The position numbers and the translations under genes were made by a program. From positions 62,001-126,000 of the forward strand of contig CAVWFT010000003.1 of NCBI GenBank assembly GCA_963754445.1: 64,000 nucleotides of DNA. Reading direction: 5' to 3'. The notes beneath the pieces are model-generated. The model saw only the letters and a list, made by a program, of their open reading frames with translations. It made no database searches and was not told the origin of the DNA. Origin of the DNA: Bog-473 sp963754445 (GTDB lineage: Bacteria > Actinomycetota > Acidimicrobiia > Acidimicrobiales > RAAP-2). Below, one piece after another: positions 15,823 to 24,599 of this stretch. Numbering within the stretch: the stretch's first letter is position 1; every line of letters starts with the position of its first letter.

Positions 15823-17786
15823 AGCCGGATGTCCACTCGTCGGCCACCGTCGAGCTGTTCGCCCGAGATTGCATCGGTCTCGGAGTCGCGGCGCCCATAG
15901 TCGGGTGCGATGTGCTCGGCCGAGGACTTGCTGTTTCCCTGGCCCGGACTTGCGTGGCCCTGAGGGGTGCGGTCCCCACGTGGATCCGGCTGCGCCGAAC
16001 CGAAGTCGGCCAGGTCCACGTTCACGCGGCGGTCGGATCCCTCCGTCAGTTGGCTGTGGAGCTGGTTGATCGTCTGGGAGAGTGCAGCATGACCGGTGGC
16101 CGAGTCGGCCCACAGGCTGACCGACACCTCCTCGCCGGCGACAGAGACCGTGGCCTGCACGTTGCCCAGGCCCTCGGGTTGCAGAGACATCGTCACCGAG
16201 TGACTGCCGTCGTCGCCGGCCCGCAGCGGGGCGAGCACAGTCAGGACCTGCTGCGCCACCGGATCATCGGGAGCGACCGTTCCCGCCCCGGCGAAGGACG
16301 CCGTCGGCAGCGCAGTGGGTGCGGTTGCTGTGGGCGGCGCAACACCTGCCAGTGCCACGGGCGCCAGCCCGGCCGTGGTCGCAGCATTCGTCGTTGGCGC
16401 CGCACCTGACGTGGTGCCCGCACCCGACGGTGAACCAGCGGGCGTCGGCGCCGACCCGGGATCGGATCCCGCACTGGTCGATCGAGGCGTTGACCCCGGT
16501 GGGGTCGTCGGAACGGTTGGCGACGTCGTGGCAGGCAACCTGGGGTCGAGGCGCGAAGACGCGGGCGGCGGCGCGCCTCCCCCAGCCGTCGGCTGTTCCG
16601 AGCCACTCTGGCCACGATCACGATCGTTCGACCCCGACGCACGGTCGGCGGAGCCGGGACCGGTCGGCTCCTCGCTCGAGGAAGACCCCGCGGCACCGGT
16701 CGCCGGCGCGGCAATCGACCGGAGACGTCCGTCGTCGGCCCGCCTCGGAGCCGAGGCGGTCGCCGCGCCCGCTTGGACCTCGTTCGCCGGGCGTTGCGCA
16801 CTCTGCCCGACCTCAGGCTCGGACGAGCCGGGTGCACGTACCGCAGGCAGCTCCGATCCACGCCCTGACGAGACAGTGCCGGCCGGCGAGTTGTTGCCGG
16901 CGCCCTGTTGCGTGCCGCTCGTCGTGTCGGTCCCACCTGAACGGGCCGGAGCAGATCCCACGGTGCCCTGGACCTCCGGTGCCGGGGCCGACCGGGGCGC
17001 TGGCGCTCCCGAGCGCGCCGGGACCGGCGAGTCGGGAGTCGGGTCGACCTGCGTCGCCGCCCGACCACTCGCTACAGGCTGGGCCGCCGGCGGCGTCGTT
17101 TCCGGTGACACGGTCGACCTCTCGGCAGCGATCGGGACAGCGGACGTCGAATCGTCCCTGGTTGTCGCCCCAACCGACCCGCCGGAGCTTTCGGCGCTCG
17201 TCGTGCCGGCGGGCCACGAAGGGACCCGGGCCAGCGGATCGTCACGCCCATCGGTCGTCGGGTCGGCCGGTGCTGCGCTCTGCGCGCTGACGTGGGGGTT
17301 CGCGTTGGTGGCGAGGAGGGCCGAGGAACCGGCCGATGACGGGAGATCGAGGGCGGAGTGGGCGTCGTTGGCGGATCCGCCGCGGGGGTCGAGCACTGCC
17401 GTCGCACCAACCGACGGGAGCTGGGCAACGGTCGGCGCAGAGGTCGGAGTCACCGCCGCACCCGACGGGCTCGTTGACACGGCGCTGGAGGGCGCTGTGC
17501 TCACCCGCGTCCCGTGAGACCGGCGCGTCGGGCCCGGCTCGGCACCGGCGCCATGGGACTCCGACGGGTCGGACCCGTGTGGGCGGCCCTTTTGATCGCC
17601 CCGCTGCTGCACGGACGCAGAAGCGACATCGAGTGCGTCGGTGAACGCAGCCGCGGTCCCCGTGTCCAACGTGGCTTGGCTGTCGGCCGCTGCCGGGGCG
17701 CTCTGTGCCGCAGGCGCCGCAGGATCGGGCCGCGCCGGGTGCGGGGCCACGAGGTTCGCCAGAGCGGATCCCCCGGCCGCCGTCAT
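15819..17786 (-). CDS. fliK: Flagellar hook-length control protein FliK
   Basis: A 655-residue protein with a long Ala/Pro/Ser/Thr-rich disordered N-terminal and central part (about 1-480) and a C-terminal Flg_hook domain (about 500-600) with HSVTMSLQPEGLGNVQATVSVAGEEVSVSLWA. FliK is secreted during hook growth and signals FlhB to switch substrate. Most of the gene is low-complexity, so its large opposite-strand frames are shadows. The ATG at 17786 overlaps the stop of the upstream hydrolase gene as ATGA. Confidence 0.88.
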   Translation of the reverse strand: MTAAGGSALANLVAPHPARPDPAAPAAQSAPAAADSQATLDTGTAAAFTDALDVASASVQQRGDQKGRPHGSDPSESHGAGAEPGPTRRSHGTRVSTAPSSAVSTSPSGAAVTPTSAPTVAQLPSVGATAVLDPRGGSANDAHSALDLPSSAGSSALLATNANPHVSAQSAAPADPTTDGRDDPLARVPSWPAGTTSAESSGGSVGATTRDDSTSAVPIAAERSTVSPETTPPAAQPVASGRAATQVDPTPDSPVPARSGAPAPRSAPAPEVQGTVGSAPARSGGTDTTSGTQQGAGNNSPAGTVSSGRGSELPAVRAPGSSEPEVGQSAQRPANEVQAGAATASAPRRADDGRLRSIAAPATGAAGSSSSEEPTGPGSADRASGSNDRDRGQSGSEQPTAGGGAPPPASSRLDPRLPATTSPTVPTTPPGSTPRSTSAGSDPGSAPTPAGSPSGAGTTSGAAPTTNAATTAGLAPVALAGVAPPTATAPTALPTASFAGAGTVAPDDPVAQQVLTVLAPLRAGDDGSHSVTMSLQPEGLGNVQATVSVAGEEVSVSLWADSATGHAALSQTINQLHSQLTEGSDRRVNVDLADFGSAQPDPRGDRTPQGHASPGQGNSKSSAEHIAPDYGRRDSETDAISGEQLDGGRRVDIRL

Positions 17787-18889
17787 GACGAGCCGCCGAT
17801 CAGGCCCATGATCGTGTTCACGTAGTTCTGCGTCTCGGCGTAGGGCGGAATACCTCCGTACCTCTCGACGGCGCCCGCTCCCGCGTTGTAAGCCGCCAGG
17901 GCAAGGGGAACCGAGCCGAATTTGGCAATGTCACCCGAGAGGATCTGTGCGGCGCCGTCGATGGCCTGCTGAGGATCGAACGGGTTCACGCCCAATCCCT
18001 GTGCCGTACTCGGCATGATCTGCATGAGTCCTTCGGCTCCGGCCGAGCTCACGGCCGATGGGTTGAAACCGGATTCCGTCTTGGCCACTGCGGCCAGCAG
18101 CGTCGGAGACACCCCGTATGTCGCACCGGCGGAAAGGAAGAGCGGCGCCAGGTTCGACGGCACGTTGAGGGATCCCGCCACGGAGCCACTGCTCCCGGCG
18201 GACGACGACGTGCTCGTGGCCGGGGTCAGGACACGCCTGATGGCCACCGGCGTACCCGCGGCCGACACGGACTGGATCTGAACCGACGTCCCGGTGTGCG
18301 GTGCGTCGATCATTTGGCCGTTGCCGATGTAAATGCCCACGTGTCCCGGGGACGAAGCCGTCCCATCACTGCCGGCGAAGAACACCAGGTCTCCTGGTTG
18401 GGCCTGCGCCAACGACGGGACCGCCTGCCCGACCGTCGCCTGCTCCTCGCTCGTACGGGGCAGAGAGACACCGAGCTGCTTGTAGACGTACTGGACGAGG
18501 CCCGAGCAGTCGAAACCCGAGGGGCTGGTCCCGCCCCACACGTAGGGAACACCGATGTACTTCGAGGCGTCCGCCACCACGGAGGCCCCGCTGACCCCAC
18601 CCGAACCAGAGGAGGAGAAGGCCGAGAGGGCATTGCCTGTTCCCGATGCCGCGGTCGAGCCGAACGTGGACAGCGCTGAGGAGGCACTCGAACCCGTGTT
18701 GCTGGTCGAGCTCGATGCCTGCCCGGACACGGCGTCTTGGATCGCCGAGAGGATGCCGGCGAAGTCGCCCTGCTCGGCGTCGGTCTGGATCGTCGGACCC
18801 AGACCCTGTACCGCCGATTGCACCGCGGAAGCCTGCTGGACCATCGCCGGTGTCGGCACCTGGTCGCTGGTCGGAGCAACCGAGGTCAC
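17783..18889 (-). CDS. NlpC/P60 endopeptidase fused to a lytic transglycosylase
   Basis: A 368-residue protein with two cell-wall hydrolase domains. An N-terminal helical stretch and a Ser/Gly linker lead to an NlpC/P60 domain (about 115-230) with catalytic Cys in SGFDCSGLVQYVY and His in SPGHVGIYIG. After another Ser-rich linker comes an SLT domain (about 260-365) with the catalytic Glu in AKTESGFNPSAVS and GLMQIMPSTAQGLG. No signal peptide is evident, so export through the flagellar apparatus is likely. It sits between fliJ and fliK, where it could replace FlgJ in opening peptidoglycan for the rod. GTG at 18889 overlaps the fliJ stop. Confidence 0.85.
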   Translation of the reverse strand: MTSVAPTSDQVPTPAMVQQASAVQSAVQGLGPTIQTDAEQGDFAGILSAIQDAVSGQASSSTSNTGSSASSALSTFGSTAASGTGNALSAFSSSGSGGVSGASVVADASKYIGVPYVWGGTSPSGFDCSGLVQYVYKQLGVSLPRTSEEQATVGQAVPSLAQAQPGDLVFFAGSDGTASSPGHVGIYIGNGQMIDAPHTGTSVQIQSVSAAGTPVAIRRVLTPATSTSSSAGSSGSVAGSLNVPSNLAPLFLSAGATYGVSPTLLAAVAKTESGFNPSAVSSAGAEGLMQIMPSTAQGLGVNPFDPQQAIDGAAQILSGDIAKFGSVPLALAAYNAGAGAVERYGGIPPYAETQNYVNTIMGLIGGSS

Positions 18890-19329
18890 GGGGAGAACTC
18901 CTGCTCGCCTGCGATGAAGCGGGCCGTGACGATCCCGTCGACCTCGGTCGCCTCGTGGCGCGCATCTTCGGCGCGCAGCTCCTCGAGCTTGCGCTCCTGC
19001 AGTCGCTCCAGCGCCTCGACCCGCTGCGCCGCCTCGCGCCAGCGGCGCAGGGCGACCGCCGCTTGTGCCTCCGCCAGGGAGAGCTGGGTAGTGGCCTCGA
19101 CCAGGCTCGCCGCCGCGAGGTCGGCCGATGCACTCTCCCGGTGGAACACCGTGGCGGACACCGGACCGCTCGACACGGGGACCTCTCGGTAGCGCTGAGC
19201 CGACTGGTCGCGCGTCTCGGCGGCGGCGTGCACGGTCCGGTTCCCACGCGACAGATCGGCGCGCGCAGACTCCTCTTGAGCACGCCGAACCCGCAACACG
19301 GTCTCGAGTCGGAAGCTTCGCTTGCTCAC
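18886..19329 (-). CDS. fliJ: Flagellar export stalk/chaperone-escort protein FliJ
   Basis: A 147-residue, highly charged all-helical protein with a coiled coil over nearly all its length, starting SKRSFRLETVLRVRRAQEESA. FliJ forms the central stalk of the FliI ATPase ring. Identification rests on the N-terminal pattern, size, coiled coil and position after fliI, because the family is poorly conserved. GTG at 19329 overlaps the fliI stop as GTGA. Confidence 0.85.
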   Translation of the reverse strand: MSKRSFRLETVLRVRRAQEESARADLSRGNRTVHAAAETRDQSAQRYREVPVSSGPVSATVFHRESASADLAAASLVEATTQLSLAEAQAAVALRRWREAAQRVEALERLQERKLEELRAEDARHEATEVDGIVTARFIAGEQEFSP

Positions 19330-20669
19330 GATGCCTTCCGCTCGGCCGAGAGGTCTGGCACCGCGGCATCGAGGAGGGCGCCGAGCAAAGCCCACGAGCG
19401 CGCCGCGTCCTCTGTGACCCGGACGTCCTGGCAGAGGAACGCCTCGATGAAGTCAGAGAGCGCAACGGCCCGGTCGACCAGAGGATTGGTGCCGGACACG
19501 TACGCACCGATCTCAATGAGGTCCTTGGCATCTCGTGCAGCTGCCAGCAGCCTCCGCAACTCGCGGGCCATGGCACGCCGTTCGGGGGTCGTGATGGCCG
19601 GCTCGACCCGGGAGACCGATTCGAGGACCTCGATGCTGGGGAAATGACCGGCCGTGGCCAACCGGCGTGACAGCACGATGTGCCCATCGAGCACCGAACG
19701 AGCAGCGTCGGCGATGGGCTCGTTCATGTCGTCGCCGTCGACCAGGACGGTGTAGAGACCGGTGATGCTGCCCCGGTCGGACGTCCCGGCCCGCTCGAGA
19801 AGTTTCGGCAGGAGCGAGAAGACCGACGGCGGGTACCCACGGGTGACGGGCGGTTCACCGGCAGAGAGACCGACTTCGCGCTGCGCCATCGCGAAGCGAG
19901 TCAGGCTGTCCATCATCAGCACCACGTCGCGACCCTGATCACGAAACCACTCGGCGATCCGCGTGGCTGTGAACGCGGCACGAATGCGGACGAGCGCCGG
20001 CTCGTCCGAGGTGGCGACCACGACAACAGATCGCTCCAGGCCTTCTTCACCGAGGTCGTGTCGGATGAACTCGTTCACTTCACGACCGCGCTCGCCCACC
20101 AGGGCCAGGACCACGACGGGAGCATCCGTCCCGCGGGCGATCATGGAGAGGAGGCTCGACTTGCCCACACCCGAACCTGCGAAGATCCCCATTCGCTGAC
20201 CGCGTCCGCACGGAGTGAGCGTGTCGATGGCGCGCACTCCAAGGGCCAGCTGGGTCTCGATCATGTCGCGCTTGAGGGGATGCGGTGCACTGCCCTCGAC
20301 GGTCACGGGCTCCGTGTCTGCGAGTGCAGGGCCGTCGTCGATCGGACGTCCCAGACCGTCGAGGACCCGTCCGAGCAGGCTCTGGCCCACGCTGATCGAC
20401 ATCGGCCGCAACATCGCCTCGACCGGCGCCCCGAAGTGCACGCCCTTGAGGTCCCCGAACGGCATGCAGGCGAGGCTCTCGCCCTGGACGGCGACGACTT
20501 CGGCGTCGAGTATCCCGCCATCACGCCAGACACGCACGGCATCACCGACCGCCGCTTCGATGCCTTCGACCTCGAGACGGAGCCCGACCAAGCGGCTGAC
20601 CCGCCCCGTGCGCCTTGGTTGGCAGGCCTGCCGGGCCGCGGACAGGGCGGACTCGTTCCACCCGCTCAC
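19326..20669 (-). CDS. fliI: Flagellum-specific ATPase FliI
   Basis: A 447-residue AAA-type, F1-beta-like ATPase that energises flagellar export from the cytoplasmic side. The P-loop is GIFAGSGVGKSSLLSMIAR, the family signature ALVGERGREVNEF follows, and the Walker B region is VVLMMDSLTRFAMAQREVGL. The C-terminal part (YPPSVFSLLPKLLERAG) is typical. GTG at 20669 overlaps the fliH stop as GTGA and gives a normal FliI length; the longer frame upstream is fliH in another frame. Confidence 0.95.
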   Translation of the reverse strand: MSGWNESALSAARQACQPRRTGRVSRLVGLRLEVEGIEAAVGDAVRVWRDGGILDAEVVAVQGESLACMPFGDLKGVHFGAPVEAMLRPMSISVGQSLLGRVLDGLGRPIDDGPALADTEPVTVEGSAPHPLKRDMIETQLALGVRAIDTLTPCGRGQRMGIFAGSGVGKSSLLSMIARGTDAPVVVLALVGERGREVNEFIRHDLGEEGLERSVVVVATSDEPALVRIRAAFTATRIAEWFRDQGRDVVLMMDSLTRFAMAQREVGLSAGEPPVTRGYPPSVFSLLPKLLERAGTSDRGSITGLYTVLVDGDDMNEPIADAARSVLDGHIVLSRRLATAGHFPSIEVLESVSRVEPAITTPERRAMARELRRLLAAARDAKDLIEIGAYVSGTNPLVDRAVALSDFIEAFLCQDVRVTEDAARSWALLGALLDAAVPDLSAERKAS

Positions 20670-21409
20670 GAACGGCCCCTGGCTCGTTCGAGCACCTGCA
20701 TCGTCGGTGGCGGCTCGGTCACATCGGATCCGTCGGCCGAGCGAGTTCCCGACGCGGCCAGGAGTGCCCAGCGCACACGCCCGAGGGCAGACTCGATCTG
20801 AGCATCGATTCGGCACGGTCCGGCATCGATGACGCAACCGGCCCGCTGCACGCTCTCGTCCGGGACGACCGTGATGCGGCAATCCGTGACGTAGGCCTGC
20901 AACTCGGTGGCCTCGATCACCTCGTCGGGATGGAGTCGGATGACGAGGTCCTCACCCGGGGCGGTGAGGCGGAGCGCCCGCCGGATGGCCGAGGCCGCGG
21001 CGCTGTCGGCAAGGGACAACTCGTGATCCATGAGGGTCCGCGTCAGCTCGACGGCCAGGTTGGTGGCGTCCTCTTCGACGACGGAGATCGCGTTGCTCCG
21101 TCCCGCCTCGATGGCAGCCGCAGCCTGGGTCAGCGCTGCGGCAGCCCTCTGGACGGCTTCGCTCCGCAGGTCCTCGGCGCCGCCACGAGCGGCGGCCAGG
21201 CCTGCGTGGAAGCCCTCGTCGTACGCCTCCTGGCGGGCCGCTTCGACCCGCTCCGTCGGCGATTGATGGCGTCGTGGTCGGGGACTCTCTCCCTCGACGT
21301 ACTCCACGTTGAGAGCGGCCGGTAGAGCGTTTTCGACCGCTCGGCCGCGCATCACGCGTGCGGTGCGCCCGCTGGCATTCATTGCCCGGGACTCAGACGA
21401 CAAGGTCAT
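20666..21409 (-). CDS. fliH: Flagellar export stator protein FliH
   Basis: A protein of about 247 residues. The central helix has the EAYDEGFHAGLAAARGG pattern of FliH/YscL, followed by the conserved C-terminal fold (LVIRLHPDEVIEATELQAYV, CRITVVPDESVQRAGCVIDAGPCRIDAQIESAL). FliH binds and controls FliI. The start is uncertain: ATG at 21409 has an AGGTGA ribosome site, GTG at 21415 is two codons upstream, and ATG at 21382 lies just after the fliG stop. Confidence 0.88.
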   Translation of the reverse strand: MTLSSESRAMNASGRTARVMRGRAVENALPAALNVEYVEGESPRPRRHQSPTERVEAARQEAYDEGFHAGLAAARGGAEDLRSEAVQRAAAALTQAAAAIEAGRSNAISVVEEDATNLAVELTRTLMDHELSLADSAAASAIRRALRLTAPGEDLVIRLHPDEVIEATELQAYVTDCRITVVPDESVQRAGCVIDAGPCRIDAQIESALGRVRWALLAASGTRSADGSDVTEPPPTMQVLERARGRS

Positions 21410-22397
21410 CGTCACCTCGCATCAACACGATCTCTCCGGCTTCCTCCATCTCGCGCACCGTCTTCACGAGCTGCATCTGCGCCGATTCAACGGTGGAGAG
21501 CCGGGTCGGCCCGAGCATCTCGATCTCCTCGAGCAGATCCTCCGAGGCCCTCTCGGAGACGTTGCGCAAGAACTTGTCACGCACGTTGTCGTCGACGCCC
21601 TTGAGCGCCACGGCAAGATCTTTCGGCACGACATTGCGCAGAACCTTCTGCAGCGTCCGGTCATCCAACGCCACCACGTCGTCGAAGACGAAGAGCTGAT
21701 TGCGGATCTTCTCGGCCACCTCGGGATCGAGTTCGTCGAGCTCGGTCAGAATCAGCTTCTCGGACGCACGGTCGACGTTGTTGAGGATGCTGACCAACGC
21801 GGAAACACCGCCGGCGGCCATACGGGTCACGCCGCCAGGTTGGATCAACGTGGCAAATTTACGCTCCACGATGGTCGCGATGTCCTGGACCACCTGCGGG
21901 TCGATTCGCCCCATGGTGGCGATGCGGTCGGCCACGTCGACCCGCGACTTCTCCTCCATCTTTCCGAGGATGTCTGCGGCGTGATCCGACGCCAGATGCA
22001 CGAGGATGACGGCGACCGTCTGTGGGTGCTCATCGGCCAGAAACGCAGTGACCTGGATCGGGTCGAGCCTTTGCAGCAAGGTGAGTGGCCCGTCGCCGCC
22101 CACGTAGACCTGCTCCATGACCTCGTCGGCCCGATCCGCTCCCAGCCGCTCCTTGAGCAGCAGGCGGGCTTGTTCGGCTCCTCCCTGCTGGACGGCCACG
22201 ATGCTGTTCACTCCCTCGAGGAACTCACCGATCACGTCGTTGACAACACTGGCGTCCAGCTGGGGCAGCTTGGCCATCTCGGTCATGAGCATGACCACTT
22301 CGGATTCGCTCATGGACTTGAGGGCCTGCGCGGCGCGATGCGTATCCATCTGCGCCAGCACGGTGGCTGCCTTCTGTGGTCCGGTCAGGGACGGCAT
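21393..22397 (-). CDS. fliG: Flagellar motor switch protein FliG
   Basis: A 334-residue C-ring protein that couples the stator to the rotor. The three FliG domains are visible, with the EHPQTVAVILVHL motif in the middle domain. The charged C-terminal torque helix follows (DLLEEIEMLGPTRLSTVESAQ). FVFDDVVALDDRTLQKVLRNV is the usual FliG signature. The ATG at 22397 has AGGAG upstream. It sits between fliF and fliH. Confidence 0.96.
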   Translation of the reverse strand: MPSLTGPQKAATVLAQMDTHRAAQALKSMSESEVVMLMTEMAKLPQLDASVVNDVIGEFLEGVNSIVAVQQGGAEQARLLLKERLGADRADEVMEQVYVGGDGPLTLLQRLDPIQVTAFLADEHPQTVAVILVHLASDHAADILGKMEEKSRVDVADRIATMGRIDPQVVQDIATIVERKFATLIQPGGVTRMAAGGVSALVSILNNVDRASEKLILTELDELDPEVAEKIRNQLFVFDDVVALDDRTLQKVLRNVVPKDLAVALKGVDDNVRDKFLRNVSERASEDLLEEIEMLGPTRLSTVESAQMQLVKTVREMEEAGEIVLMRGDDDLVV

Positions 22398-22421
22398 GCT
22401 GGAATGACTCCTCAGCCTCGA

Positions 22422-24029
22422 CTACCCGCGGCCAACAGAGGACGTCTCGCGCTCCTTCGTCCACGACCGCAGTAGCGCCGCCACCTCGGCAGGCTGGGAG
22501 TCGATGAACTTGCCCACTTCCGCGGAGCGCTGTTCGCCCACCGCGGGCCGCTCGGAACCGATGGCCGAGACCTGGGCCGTGGCGTCGGCCGATCCGGGGT
22601 CGTAGTCGAGCGCGACCGCCGTAGCCGTCGGAACGAGCATCGGTGTGCGCCGGGGCACCCGGTTCTTCTTGGCACTGCGCCACAGGAGGAAGAGGACTGC
22701 CACAATGATGAGAACGACGACCGCAGTGCGGATGAGGCCGTTCATCGATTGTTTCGACTGAGCCGCCTGCGCTGCTGCGGCAGCCTTGTTGGCGGCCGCC
22801 TCGGTCGCCGTCGAGAAGGGTGCCTCGCTCATCACCAGGTTGTCGCCTCTGGTCGCGTTGACGCCGGCGGCAGCCGCAACGCCCTGCTTGAGAGTGGCCA
22901 GGCTCACGCCCTTGGGGACGCTCTTGGCATTCACGAGCACGGCGATGGACTGGTTTTCCAAGGTCCCCGGTGCGTTCTTCTGGGTCTGCGTGACGGTTCC
23001 TGTGGAGTAGTTCGTGGACGTCGAGGAGTTCGAGTAGTTGCCCGAACCGGTGTTGCCGCCCGCGGTCGTGGCCGACCCGAGGGTTCCGCCGCTCGTGGCA
23101 CCCCCGGTGGCCGTCTCGGTGCTGGTCTGCGTCTGTGTCGGGACAGAGACGGGCTTGCCACCCGGATCGGTCTGGAATCCGTTCGTCACGGTCGACACCT
23201 GGTTGAAGTTCAGCAGCGCATTCACCTGGATCTCCGCGTTGCCCTGCCCGAGCACGCTGGCCAGATACGAGGCGATCTTCGCTTGCTGAGAGGCTTCGAA
23301 CGCGCTGGTCGCCCCGTCGTTGGAACCGGCTGACGTGTCCACCCCAGGGCCCGAGAGGAGGTCGCCGTTCGAGTCGGCCACCGTGACATTGGACGCGCCC
23401 AGCCCTGGCACCGAGCTTGCGACGAGGTGCACGATTGCTTGGACCTCACTGCCCGAGAGTGCTTGGCCCTGGGCGGTATCCACCAGCACGGAGGCTCCGG
23501 TCGGCGTGGCATTGGTCACGGCGAAGGTGTTCGCCTGGGGCATGGCCAGGTTCACCTGCGCGCCGGTGACGCCGTGAATCGACTCGATCGTCGACTGCAA
23601 CTCACCCTGGAGGGCTTGGAGGTAGTCGGCCTGCTGAGTGGCCTGTGAGGTCGTGATCCCCTCCTTGTCCAGGATCCCGAGGCCGACGTTCGAACTCGCC
23701 GCGGGCAGGCCGGCAGAGGCCATGGCGATGCGTTCCTGGTCGACGTCGTTCTGGGGCACGTAGATGGACGCGCCACCGTCTTGAAGCTGGTACGGCACAT
23801 GATTGGCCGCCAGCTTCGATGTGATGGAGGCGGCGTCGGCAGGTTGGAGATTCGTGAAGAGTGGCGCGTAGCTCGGCTTCGACACGAGGTTCATGAAGAA
23901 GTAACCGCCGATGACCATGACGGCGACCGCAACCAGTGTCACTGCCTTCTGCCCGGGAGTGAAGCCGTCGGCAAACCGACGGGCCCCTGCTCGCCAGCGG
24001 TCGAAATCTGCTGAGGCGACGAGAGCCAT
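22422..24029 (-). CDS. fliF: Flagellar MS-ring protein FliF
   Basis: A 535-residue membrane protein forming the MS ring. Two membrane segments flank the periplasmic part: VTLVAVAVMVIGGYFFM near residue 35 and LIRTAVVVLIIVAVLFLLW near 435. Ring-building motifs include NDVDQERIAMASAGLP and VNLAMPQANTF. A Thr/Gly/Ser-rich insertion occupies about residues 290-345. The C-terminal FliG-binding helix (AEVGKFIDSQPAEVAALLRSW) is present. The ATG shares a base with the fliE stop (TGATG). Confidence 0.95.
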   Translation of the reverse strand: MALVASADFDRWRAGARRFADGFTPGQKAVTLVAVAVMVIGGYFFMNLVSKPSYAPLFTNLQPADAASITSKLAANHVPYQLQDGGASIYVPQNDVDQERIAMASAGLPAASSNVGLGILDKEGITTSQATQQADYLQALQGELQSTIESIHGVTGAQVNLAMPQANTFAVTNATPTGASVLVDTAQGQALSGSEVQAIVHLVASSVPGLGASNVTVADSNGDLLSGPGVDTSAGSNDGATSAFEASQQAKIASYLASVLGQGNAEIQVNALLNFNQVSTVTNGFQTDPGGKPVSVPTQTQTSTETATGGATSGGTLGSATTAGGNTGSGNYSNSSTSTNYSTGTVTQTQKNAPGTLENQSIAVLVNAKSVPKGVSLATLKQGVAAAAGVNATRGDNLVMSEAPFSTATEAAANKAAAAAQAAQSKQSMNGLIRTAVVVLIIVAVLFLLWRSAKKNRVPRRTPMLVPTATAVALDYDPGSADATAQVSAIGSERPAVGEQRSAEVGKFIDSQPAEVAALLRSWTKERETSSVGRG

Positions 24030-24343
24030 CAGAAGCTCATGCCCATGATGGAGTTGAAGGCGTCAACCGCCTTGGTCACCATGGCCGACGTGACCTGCGT
24101 GTCGACCGAGGCCTGGGTCGCCGCGATCATGGCATCTCCGATATTCCCCTGGCCGGCCGCCACCTGGGCGGCCTGACTCGAGGCCGAGGCCTGTGTGCTC
24201 TGGAGTTGATCGACCGCATTGAGGATGCTGTTGGAAAAGCCGTCGGAACCGGATGCGGCTGCGCCGGCGGAGGTCGCACTCGACGAGCCGGCGGCGGCCG
24301 TTGGCGGCGTGGGTGGTGACGGAGGGATTGGCGGGATCACCAT
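24029..24343 (-). CDS. fliE: Flagellar hook-basal body protein FliE
   Basis: A 104-residue rod adaptor linking the MS ring to FlgB. A Pro-rich N-terminus (MVIPPIPPSPPTPP) leads to the conserved C-terminal helix region (GNIGDAMIAATQASVDTQVTSAMVTKAVDAFNSIMGMSF). ATG at 24343 is preceded by TTGGAG and is preferred to TTG 24391, which lacks a ribosome site. Its ATG overlaps the stop of a 21-codon frame in the leader. It heads the operon through to the sulfotransferase gene. Confidence 0.9.
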   Translation of the reverse strand: MVIPPIPPSPPTPPTAAAGSSSATSAGAAASGSDGFSNSILNAVDQLQSTQASASSQAAQVAAGQGNIGDAMIAATQASVDTQVTSAMVTKAVDAFNSIMGMSF

Positions 24344-24402
24344 GGGCGAATCTCCAACCAGGCCCGGGCAGCATTTGCCCTGGCACTCCAACTGCGGGAC
24401 AC
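24337..24402 (-). CDS. Possible 21-residue upstream ORF in the fliE leader
   Basis: GTG at 24402 with AAGGGGTGG upstream opens 21 codons that end in a TGA overlapping the fliE ATG (ATGGTGA). The GTG lies at the position equivalent to the flgB start codon in the homologous flgB leader. It may couple translation to fliE or be the relic of a copied flgB start. The peptide is Arg/Ala/Trp-rich and matches nothing known to me. Confidence 0.35.
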   Translation of the reverse strand: MSRSWSARANAARAWLEIRPW

Positions 24403-24519
24403 AGTCACCACCCCTTGGACGTCACGTCGATGGCGTCATCGCGCGTTGCGCGACGAGCGTCACTCTCACCGTGCCCTTCCTGGGCGATCTACCGCTGGCA
24501 TTCCCTGCCCGCACCATTT
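24403..24519 (-). promoter_or_regulatory. fliE leader with the same two GGA-loop hairpins as flgB
   Basis: The hairpins GGCA-GGGAA-TGCC (24497-24509) and GCCC-AGGAA-GGGC (24473-24485) recur in the same order and at almost the same spacing (11 versus 10 bases) as before flgB. Bases 24394-24425 also align with the flgB ribosome-site region. They are probable CsrA sites; binding is inference. Confidence 0.5.
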
Positions 24520-24547
24520 GTCTCGGAGGATTGGCAGGCCACCTTTA
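24520..24547 (-). promoter_or_regulatory. Sigma-28-type promoter of the fliE operon (weaker -10)
   Basis: On the minus strand it reads TAAA - 16 bases - TCCGAGAC. The -35 and spacing match the other sites and the -10 is degenerate. It sits at the same place as the flgB promoter in the duplicated cassette, which supports it. Confidence 0.5.
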
Positions 24548-24599
24548 GCTCGCACCAGCCCTCGACGACACCCCGTCTGGGGGGACTGGATCGTGAATG

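Noticed and set aside
16315..17517. A 400-codon open frame on the plus strand opposite fliK
   Set aside because: It is the shadow of the Ala/Pro/Ser-rich fliK gene; high GC keeps opposite frames open. It lacks a ribosome site and recognisable domains.
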